From Aliterella sp. RAGGC_92 (lineage in GTDB: Bacteria; Cyanobacteriota; Cyanobacteriia; Cyanobacteriales; Chroococcidiopsidaceae), in assembly GCA_030826005.1 (NCBI GenBank), contig JAPJOW010000262.1, forward strand, positions 1 to 5,433: a DNA stretch of 5,433 bases, given 5' to 3'. The notes beneath the pieces are model-generated. The model searched no databases. It was not told the origin of the DNA and saw only the letters and a program-made list of their open reading frames with translations. The position numbers and the translations under genes were made by a program. Of this stretch, positions 1-4,159 are shown piece by piece. The stretch's first letter is position 1, and every line of letters begins with the position of its first letter.

Positions 1-226
1 CTTCTGTATAGTGCTTTTTTTTAGTTTGCGCCCGACGACGAGACTTGACAATTTTTGCAGATTTTGCATCTTCTTCCGGTTGAACTTCTATCAATTCATC
101 TTGTTCGTCTAGGTCTAAAGGGATAAATTCTTCTTCAATCAAAACTTCTAAACTGCTTTCAGGCTGAGTAATTGTTTTGATTTCAGGCTGATGAGTGGTT
201 TCGAGTACGTTGTTAGCCTGGTTCAT
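1..226 (-). CDS. sigA: Primary (group 1) RNA polymerase sigma factor, N-terminal part
   Basis: This is the first 75 codons of a SigA/RpoD-type sigma factor, the housekeeping subunit that directs RNA polymerase to promoters; the rest lies beyond the left edge. The fragment begins MNQANNVLE, continues with an acidic linker (EEEFIPLDLDEQDE) and then a basic stretch, KSRRRAQTKKKHYTE (about residues 61-75). From memory, this layout and the KKKHYTE block just before region 1.2 are characteristic of cyanobacterial SigA proteins, where the text continues into DSIRLYLQEIGRIRLL. None of the DNA-binding regions 2-4 is visible. The ATG at 226 is preceded by GAGGAA with six bases of spacing, which supports this start. 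No promoter is certain; the leader carries a 10-bp inverted repeat (283-319). A group 2 sigma factor is the main alternative, but these usually differ at the N-terminus. Confidence 0.88.
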   Translation of the reverse strand, partial: MNQANNVLETTHQPEIKTITQPESSLEVLIEEEFIPLDLDEQDELIEVQPEEDAKSAKIVKSRRRAQTKKKHYTE

Positions 227-232
227 GCCGCG

Positions 233-238
233 TTCCTC
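233..238 (-). promoter_or_regulatory. Ribosome binding site of sigA
   Basis: GAGGAA on the minus strand lies six bases before the ATG at 226 and is one of the few good Shine-Dalgarno matches in the window. A second purine block, AAGGAG (242-247), lies just upstream, one base before another ATG at 240 that opens a five-codon reading frame ending in TGA over the sigA start. Confidence 0.6.
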
Positions 239-282
239 ATGCTCCTTGATTCAACTATCAATCTATCGTCATTTATTTCGTA

Positions 283-319
283 CTCTTATTAAGCGTGCTA
301 GTAGCTTATTTAATAAGAG
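283..319 (-). repeat. 10-bp perfect inverted repeat in the sigA leader
   Basis: CTCTTATTAA (283-292) and TTAATAAGAG (310-319) are exact reverse complements around a 17-base loop. The right arm can instead pair locally, since CTTATT (305-310) and AATAAG (312-317) are also complementary, so two alternative folds compete for the same arm. The repeat sits about 35-40 bases upstream of the purine blocks at the sigA ribosome binding site. It could be an operator or a leader-RNA structure; the sequence cannot say which. Confidence 0.5.
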
Positions 320-385
320 ATTTAATTGCTTGTACCGTCCTCGGCAAAATCAAAAACACCGGGTATATATATTAAAAAATACTAC

Positions 386-393
386 GCGATCGC
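386..393. repeat. HIP1 octamer GCGATCGC
   Basis: This is the highly iterated palindrome typical of many cyanobacterial genomes. Other copies in the window are at 1816-1823, 2721-2728, 4398-4405, 4455-4462 and 5257-5264, all inside coding sequence; this copy is the only intergenic one. The density supports a cyanobacterial origin. Confidence 0.85.
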
Positions 394-396
394 ACT

Positions 397-425
397 TTGT
401 CTCTGCCTAAAACAATACTTATCCT
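397..425 (+). promoter_or_regulatory. Possible plus-strand promoter (weak)
   Basis: TTGTCT (397-402) and TATCCT (420-425) each match four of six bases of the sigma-70-type consensus and are spaced by 17 bases. Transcription would begin near 432, just before the hairpin at 441-474. The region is AT-rich, so a match of this quality is expected by chance; it is listed because hairpins and a terminator-like structure follow it in the same direction. Confidence 0.2.
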
Positions 426-431
426 TTTATA

Positions 432-581
432 AAATCTCATGCTTAATAGTGGCTTTACAAGCTGCTATTAATGCTTGGAGTTGCTAAGACCCCTCCGATT
501 GTAGCCTGTTTCACAGAAATTGCCTGCATTTAATGTTTCGATTGTAGAATCTACAAAAATCGTAGGTTAAACGGTTTTTTT
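432..581 (+). ncRNA. Candidate small RNA, plus strand (hypothetical)
   Basis: There is no protein gene here, but two hairpins fold better as plus-strand RNA than as minus-strand RNA. Hairpin 1 pairs 443-455 with 459-471 (13 pairs, two of them G-U, loop TAC) and can extend to GC/GC at 441-442 and 473-474 past a bulged T. Hairpin 2 (555-579, 9 pairs including one G-U) ends in a T-run like an intrinsic terminator. The G-U pairs become A-C mismatches on the minus strand. Between them is a pyrimidine-rich ACCCCTCC (490-497) that could be unpaired and complementary to GGAGG-type ribosome binding sites. A weak promoter lies at 397-425. The boundaries are inferred, no known RNA family was recognised, and it would be transcribed divergently from sigA. 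Confidence 0.28.
555..581 (+). terminator. Terminator-like hairpin, plus strand
   Basis: AAAAATCGT (555-563) pairs with ACGGTTTTT (571-579) around a seven-base loop and is followed by two more T residues. One pair (T560 with G574) is G-U on the plus strand and a mismatch on the minus strand, so it suits plus-strand RNA. An alternative hairpin, 539-547 with 551-562, uses some of the same bases and would exclude it, giving a possible two-state switch. The stem is AT-rich and so only moderately stable. Confidence 0.3.
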
Positions 582-602
582 GAAAGCAAGGTAATACTTA
601 GA

Positions 603-683
603 GGCAATTAAGTTAAATGGCTCTAAATGTTTTAGCTGCTTCCGTACTTGTTTAATATTTTAAACTTGCTTCGCTTAATTGCC
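603..683. repeat. Nested inverted repeats forming a three-stem fold
   Basis: A 10-bp perfect inverted repeat, GGCAATTAAG (603-612) and CTTAATTGCC (674-683), encloses two small hairpins: CTAAA (623-627) with TTTAG (631-635), and GTTTAA (650-655) with TTAAAC (660-665). The result is a closed three-way-junction-like layout of 81 bases. It could be a structured RNA on either strand, a cruciform, or the relic of a small repeat element. No direct repeat was found at its borders. Confidence 0.4.
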
Positions 684-824
684 ATCAATTCCCGGTTTTT
701 GAGTGGAATAGTTAGCATTAATTGGTAGCTCAGGCATAAAGTCTGCAATCATCAATTTTGACGTTATCTACCTTAATTCACTTTAGGATAATTTGCCACT
801 ATGGAAAAAGTGCTGGGAACTTTT

Positions 825-837
825 AGGTAAATTACCT
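825..837. repeat. Short dyad AGGTAA-A-TTACCT
   Basis: This is a perfect 6-bp inverted repeat around one central A, extendable by TTT/AAA past one mismatch. Similar one-base-centred dyads lie at 542-556 (TTGTAGA-A-TCTACAA) and 959-977 (ACTTGACAA-A-TTGCCAAGT, one mismatch). The shape resembles protein operators rather than RNA hairpins, but no regulator can be named. Confidence 0.3.
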
Positions 838-1001
838 CAAATTCAAAGTCAGAGGTTTTACACTAGCTCCTAAACGCAAACTCCGAATTAACCTAAATTT
901 AAACTTGCTTGTCTTTGTCTAAGTTAACTGACCCTTGCATAAATTTCAACCTCAAAGAACTTGACAAATTGCCAAGTCGTCTTGCTATTGCCGTGAATAA
1001 A

Positions 1002-1024
1002 TATCTAGCACTACAGCTAGGATA
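1002..1024 (-). terminator. Hairpin downstream of the deacetylase gene
   Basis: TATC (1002-1005) pairs with GATA (1021-1024) and TAGC (1006-1009) with GCTA (1016-1019), with G1020 bulged and a six-base loop. On the minus strand the hairpin begins about 30 bases after the deacetylase stop and is followed by TTTATTC, only a weak U-tract. It may end or protect that transcript; a chance dyad is also possible. Confidence 0.3.
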
Positions 1025-1053
1025 GCGAGAATTTACAAGTTTGGACACATAAA

Positions 1054-1749
1054 TCAAAAAATAAAGGGTTTATTAGCTAAATGACGGGAATGCCAAAATT
1101 TGTCGATGGTAACAAACTTATAACCACGCTGCAAAAGTTTGGGAATGAGGATTTGGGTAGTGTCTGCTACATCAGCGCCACCACAAGCGCCATCATGCAA
1201 AACAATAGTTGAGCCGTTTTGCACTTGTTCTAACACTCGCTGAACGACGAGATTAACTCCCGGTCTTACCCAGTCTTCAGGAACTACGCTCCACATTACC
1301 GAACGATATTGCCACAGGTTTAATAATTCCAAAGTTTGAGGAGTAAATAATCCGTTAGGAGGGCGGACATCGCGAATTAAGTCGCCATTTATCCCGCAAG
1401 CATTAGAAATTGCGCTTTGGGTTGATTTTAAGCTCTGTTGCAGTTCGATAGTAGAAAGCATGGGAAAAGAACGATGTTCGTAGCCATGCAAGCCAATCTG
1501 GTGTCCGAAATCGGATACCGACTTGGCAACGGCGGGCGAACGATTAACGCAAGCACCTAACCAAAAAAAACTCGCAGGTATAGCGTAGTAGTCTAAAACT
1601 TTCAGCAGTTGAGGAGTATAAACTGGATGAGGGCCATCATCAAAAGTTAAAGCAATTTCTTTCGTGTCAGGATTGCCTGACCAAAGACAATTAGGAAAAG
1701 TAGGTTGTAAAATGCGGTAGATAAGGGGAAGAAATGGAGCAAGTTGCAT
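1054..1749 (-). CDS. Polysaccharide deacetylase, CE4/NodB family
   Basis: This 231-residue protein is essentially one NodB homology domain, a metal-dependent fold that removes N-acetyl groups from peptidoglycan, chitin-like or other polysaccharides. All five family motifs are visible: TFDDG (35-39), with the catalytic-base and metal-binding aspartates D37 and D38; HGYEH (88-92), with two metal-binding histidines; RPPNG (129-133); EDW (158-160); and VLHDG (183-187). Two are unusual: G replaces the usual S/T in H-S/T-x-x-H, and N replaces the aromatic residue in RPPxG. The N-terminus is weakly hydrophobic without a clear signal peptide, so the place of action is uncertain. I chose the ATG at 1749; an in-frame TTG at 1770 would add seven residues, and neither has a ribosome binding site. 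It is transcribed divergently from the lipoprotein gene. The substrate cannot be predicted. Confidence 0.88.
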   Translation of the reverse strand: MQLAPFLPLIYRILQPTFPNCLWSGNPDTKEIALTFDDGPHPVYTPQLLKVLDYYAIPASFFWLGACVNRSPAVAKSVSDFGHQIGLHGYEHRSFPMLSTIELQQSLKSTQSAISNACGINGDLIRDVRPPNGLFTPQTLELLNLWQYRSVMWSVVPEDWVRPGVNLVVQRVLEQVQNGSTIVLHDGACGGADVADTTQILIPKLLQRGYKFVTIDKFWHSRHLANKPFIF

Positions 1750-1806
1750 TTTTAGATTTTTTACAGGCAAAAATTTGCAGCCAGTCCTAACTTTAGCAAC
1801 TATTAA
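1750..1806. promoter_or_regulatory. Divergent intergenic region with small dyad
   Basis: These 57 bases separate the divergent deacetylase and lipoprotein starts and should hold promoters for both, unless the deacetylase promoter is further in. The only symmetry is GCAAA-AA-TTTGC (1767-1778), which overlaps the alternative TTG start of the deacetylase. No convincing -35/-10 pair or ribosome binding site is visible in either direction. Confidence 0.35.
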
Positions 1807-2328
1807 ATGAGTAATGCGATCGCAACTAAAAGCAAATTAATCTTTTTTTGCAGTTGGCTAAGTACAATTTTCCTTGCCAGTTGCTCTACAGTAACTACTA
1901 CGCAATACGAAGCAACAGCACGGACTACTTACACTTGGCAAGTTGAGTATTTTGTCAACCAAAGCAACGATAACTTAACGCGCTATGAAACGTTTGCTAC
2001 TTCTTCACTACTCAACCGCAATGGCATCAAGCCAGCAAATGCCGTCACAGGCCCCGATGACAAAGGCTTGTGGTGGGCGGCTTTACCGCCAAGACCAACC
2101 GTAGACGAAATCGAGCAACGGCAAAAATTTCAAAAACCTGGTAGTCCGCAACTGATTAAGTCTGTAGATTATCGGCTAACTTATACCGTAGGAAACCAGC
2201 AGCAAACTTTGCCTGCAAATTATCAAGTTTACCGCCAAGTTGTCAAAGCTTATCCCCAAAAAGTACCTTTACAATTAACTTTAGGTGTAAATAATGACAC
2301 CGTTGAAAAAGCGCAATTGAGCCAATAA
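1807..2328 (+). CDS. Putative lipoprotein of unknown function
   Basis: The 173-residue product starts with a short basic n-region (K8, K10), a hydrophobic stretch (11-22) and the lipobox LASC (23-26), so C26 should be lipidated and the remaining 148 residues held at a membrane facing the periplasm. The mature part is polar and rich in T, Q and Y, with a conserved-looking GLWWAALPPRP segment (87-97) followed by a charged helix-like stretch (about 98-110), and a beta-rich C-terminal half. I do not recognise a named domain. The ATG at 1807 has no Shine-Dalgarno sequence, but the signal peptide begins right there, which supports it. The gene ends 26 bases before the hydrolase-fold gene on the same strand, so the two are probably co-transcribed and may work together. 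Confidence 0.8.
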   Translation: MSNAIATKSKLIFFCSWLSTIFLASCSTVTTTQYEATARTTYTWQVEYFVNQSNDNLTRYETFATSSLLNRNGIKPANAVTGPDDKGLWWAALPPRPTVDEIEQRQKFQKPGSPQLIKSVDYRLTYTVGNQQQTLPANYQVYRQVVKAYPQKVPLQLTLGVNNDTVEKAQLSQ

Positions 2329-2354
2329 TCTAAAATTTTGAGTTAGGTAAATCG

Positions 2355-3245
2355 ATGTTTCAGCCCCTTGGATTTGAGCTAAATTCCGTAATTACTTCGT
2401 TGGGTAGAATGGTGTATTACACCAATAGCGGAGTACCTTGGAATTCTAACAATAGGGAAGACTTAGAAACCTTAGTATTTTTACACGGCTTTGGCGGTGG
2501 TTCTTCGGCTTACGAGTGGTCGAAAGTTTATCCAGCTTTTGCCAGCGAGTATAAAATTATCGCACCAGATTTGATTGGATGGGGAAGTTCCGAACATCCC
2601 GATCGCAATTATCAAATCGATGACTATATAACAACTATCGGCGAATTTTTAGCCCAGATTTCGAGCATTCCTGTAACAGTAGTTGCTTCATCGCTGACCG
2701 CAGCATTTATAATTAGACTTGCGATCGCGCGCCCCGAATTATTTAAGTCGCTAATTCTCACAACCCCGGCGGGACTTGCGGATTTTGAAACTGATTATTC
2801 CAAGAGTTTTTTTGCTCAATTAATTAGTACGCCAATTCTCGATCGCATTCTTTATAGTACAGGGGTTGCTACCAGTAACGGCATTCGTAGCTTTTTAGAA
2901 CAACGGCAATTTGCCCGCCCTAGTCGAGTTTACGAGGAAATTGTCGAAGCTTATTTAGAATCAGCCAAACAACCCAATGCAGAATACGCCGCACTGTCTT
3001 TTGTGCGCGGCGACTTGTGTTTCGATCTATCTACTTACATCTCTCAGCTAACTACTCCAACAGCAATTATTTGGGGACAAAAATCTCAATTTACAGGGCC
3101 TCAAATAGGTCAGCGCTTTGCGGAGATGAACCCCCAAGCAATTAAAGTGTTTCAGCAATTAGACGATGTAGGACTGACACCCCAACTAGAATTACCTGCC
3201 GTCACTATTGGCTTAATTCGCCGATTTTTACCTTTGTTAGCATAA
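2355..3245 (+). CDS. Alpha/beta-hydrolase-fold protein, possibly catalytically inactive
   Basis: The 296-residue protein has the fold's usual landmarks: VFLHGFGGG (41-49, oxyanion-hole loop), APDLIGWGSS (70-79), a strand leading into a nucleophile-elbow-like VASSLT (110-115), and the late WGQKSQFTGP (240-249) and DVGLTPQLELP (271-281) segments. The triad looks broken. S113 could be the nucleophile, though in A-S-S-L-T rather than G-x-S-x-G; the position of the acid in the usual WGxxD is S244; and the usual GHxP histidine is L274 in GLTP. It may therefore be a binding protein or pseudoenzyme, or use other residues. No signal peptide is seen, so it is probably cytoplasmic. A weak TAGG lies nine bases before the ATG. 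It follows the lipoprotein gene by 26 bases. Its stop codon lies at the edge of a repeat element. Confidence 0.87.
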   Translation: MFQPLGFELNSVITSLGRMVYYTNSGVPWNSNNREDLETLVFLHGFGGGSSAYEWSKVYPAFASEYKIIAPDLIGWGSSEHPDRNYQIDDYITTIGEFLAQISSIPVTVVASSLTAAFIIRLAIARPELFKSLILTTPAGLADFETDYSKSFFAQLISTPILDRILYSTGVATSNGIRSFLEQRQFARPSRVYEEIVEAYLESAKQPNAEYAALSFVRGDLCFDLSTYISQLTTPTAIIWGQKSQFTGPQIGQRFAEMNPQAIKVFQQLDDVGLTPQLELPAVTIGLIRRFLPLLA

Positions 3246-3328
3246 ATTGCTAAATTTAGAGAGTATTTCCCCTTTACAGCCATCTCTCCTTGTCCCCTCC
3301 TCTTTCATCCCTTGACTCAAGCAACGCC
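3243..3328 (-). mobile_element. Diverged MITE-like element filling a convergent gap
   Basis: This 86-bp stretch is related, in inverted orientation, to the element at 3943-4046. Bases 3288-3308 are the exact reverse complement of 3962-3982 (21 of 21). The outer blocks also match: 3247-3260 aligns with 4029-4042 at 13 of 14 bases, and AGCAACGCC (3320-3328) equals the other copy's terminal GGCGTTGCT in reverse complement. It is shorter, with one TTGTCCCC unit instead of two and a gap in the middle. It overlaps the hydrolase stop codon (3243-3245) and ends right before the DUF4330 stop codon (3329-3331). No target-site duplication remains. An inner palindrome, CTTGA-C-TCAAG, lies at 3311-3321. 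It may now act in 3' ends of both transcripts. Confidence 0.6.
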
Positions 3329-3868
3329 CTACTTGCTATCAACGATGCGGACATCAATAACTGTGGCATTGAAGTTGTAATTAAAACCTTCAAGTTCAAT
3401 AGGATTGCCAATTTTAAGTTTGCTATTGCCTACTACTGGCCCATCTGGTCTAATGGTTGCTTTGCCTTGTAAGGTTAAAAGCATATCGGTACTAAATTGA
3501 TTCGGTCGGGGGTCGGTGTATTCTTTCAAAGAACCATCAGGTTGAGCTACTAACATAGTTCTAGGTAACTGTTCAACCGATTTAACGTCAAGGCTGCCGT
3601 GAGGTTGGTTGCGGATTACAATGTTAGTTTTGCCACCTTTAGTAAGTTGTCCCTTGGTAAACAATTGTTCTGGTTCTTTAACGTTCAACCCCCGCACCAC
3701 TAAATCTATTTCAACAGGTTTAGTCGCTTCGTTAACTTGAGCCACCGAGCCAGAAGTGCCAGGATATAAAAAGATGCCGATTAAAACTAGGACAATTACT
3801 AAAACAGCGCCCAAATCGAGCAAGTTTATTTTGCCGAATAAACGACCTTGAGAATCCAAAATAGCCAT
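3329..3868 (-). CDS. DUF4330 family single-pass membrane protein
   Basis: The 179-residue product matches, from memory, the cyanobacterial DUF4330 family: the start MAILDSQGRLFGKINLLDLG, one transmembrane helix (about 17-35), then a soluble domain with NIVIRNQPHG (82-91), a central LPRT (101-104), FSTDMLLTLQGKA (125-137) and GNSKLKIGNPIELEGFNYNF (147-166). Positive residues before the helix (R9, K13) suggest that the N-terminus is cytoplasmic and the domain lies outside. The function of the family is unknown to me. The ATG at 3868 has only a weak purine run upstream. The gene stands alone on its strand, convergent with the hydrolase gene and divergent from the M48 protease gene, with related repeat elements on both sides. 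Confidence 0.88.
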   Translation of the reverse strand: MAILDSQGRLFGKINLLDLGAVLVIVLVLIGIFLYPGTSGSVAQVNEATKPVEIDLVVRGLNVKEPEQLFTKGQLTKGGKTNIVIRNQPHGSLDVKSVEQLPRTMLVAQPDGSLKEYTDPRPNQFSTDMLLTLQGKATIRPDGPVVGNSKLKIGNPIELEGFNYNFNATVIDVRIVDSK

Positions 3869-3916
3869 ATAAATTTCTTAGATAACAGCAACAACTATTT
3901 AAACTGGTGTCAGCTT

Positions 3917-3922
3917 ATCATA
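3917..3922 (-). promoter_or_regulatory. Possible -10 element of the DUF4330 gene
   Basis: TATGAT on the minus strand matches five of six consensus bases and lies about 50 bases before the ATG. No good -35 hexamer is found 17 bases upstream; that position (about 3940-3945) falls on the border of the inserted element at 3943-4046, so the insertion may have altered or replaced the upstream promoter half. Confidence 0.3.
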
Positions 3923-3934
3923 GCTAGGACAAAG

Positions 3935-3942
3935 GGAAAAAC
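3935..3942 (+). repeat. Left target-site duplication GGAAAAAC
   Basis: This 8-base sequence directly abuts the left end of the 104-bp element and is repeated exactly at 4047-4054 on its right side, in the same orientation, as expected of a target-site duplication. Confidence 0.7.
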
Positions 3943-4046
3943 GGCGTTGCTGAACTCAAGAATGAAAGAGGAGGGGACAAGGGGACAAGGTGATAACAAG
4001 AAGCTTGGGTTGCTGCAAAGGAATCATATCTAAATTCAGCAATGCC
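3943..4046 (+). mobile_element. 104-bp MITE with terminal inverted repeats
   Basis: The ends GGCGTTGCTGAA (3943-3954) and TTCAGCAATGCC (4035-4046) are inverted repeats matching at 11 of 12 positions. The element is bounded by the perfect 8-bp direct repeat GGAAAAAC (3935-3942 and 4047-4054). It is too short to code for a transposase, so it would have moved using one encoded elsewhere. Inside are two tandem GGGGACAA units (3973-3988). The terminal motif resembles ends I recall from small cyanobacterial elements, but I cannot name the parent IS family; an 8-bp duplication fits several. It lies between the divergent DUF4330 and M48 genes, about 75 bases from the DUF4330 start, and may affect either promoter. 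Confidence 0.72.
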
Positions 4047-4054
4047 GGAAAAAC
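4047..4054 (+). repeat. Right target-site duplication GGAAAAAC
   Basis: This is the exact direct copy of 3935-3942, abutting the right end of the element. The bases next to the two copies on the outer sides differ, so the duplication is exactly eight long. Confidence 0.7.
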
Positions 4055-4159
4055 TTGGTTGCAGGTTGAGTTCTTGCTAAAAGATGGTCATTAATTGCAA
4101 CAATTGCCAGTTTAAACCGTCTAATTGTAGATATGTCCTCATTTAATAATTACTGTTGT

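Larger units (their letters stand above)
227..1053. other. Long AT-rich intergenic region with multiple inverted repeats
   Basis: These 827 bases separate the deacetylase stop from the sigA start, both on the minus strand. I find no reading frame on either strand that looks like a real protein. The region does hold many dyads: 283-319, 443-471, 542-556, 555-579, 603-683, 825-837, 959-977 and 1002-1024. It also has a 13-base direct repeat (659-671 and 898-910) and a 9-base repeat, CGATTGTAG (496-504 and 539-547). The sigA promoter(s) must lie here, unless it is read from the deacetylase, but no minus-strand -35/-10 pair stands out. I see no motif I recognise from tmRNA, RNase P, 6S RNA or Yfr1. 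Confidence 0.7.

Noticed and set aside
195..410. 71-codon plus-strand reading frame overlapping the sigA start
   Set aside because: It runs antisense to sigA's first codons and leader, has no ribosome binding site, and its product resembles no protein I know.
961..989. TTGACA as a plus-strand -35 box
   Set aside because: The hexamer is perfect, but the bases 17 downstream (GCTATT) are a poor -10 and no plus-strand gene follows; it is part of the dyad at 959-977.
3288..3308. Pyrimidine-rich tract as a terminator or triplex-forming run
   Set aside because: It is better explained as part of the repeat element, since it matches 3962-3982 exactly in reverse complement.
3290..3472. 60-codon plus-strand reading frame
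   Set aside because: It lies mostly antisense to the well-supported DUF4330 gene and begins in the repeat element.
3848..4033. 61-codon plus-strand reading frame across the MITE
   Set aside because: It covers the DUF4330 start, non-coding upstream DNA and the element; low-complexity product with no start signal.
4095..4133. Promoter for the M48 gene (TTGCCA at 4104, TAGATA at 4128)
   Set aside because: The spacing is acceptable but the -10 matches only three of six bases; too weak to list as a feature.
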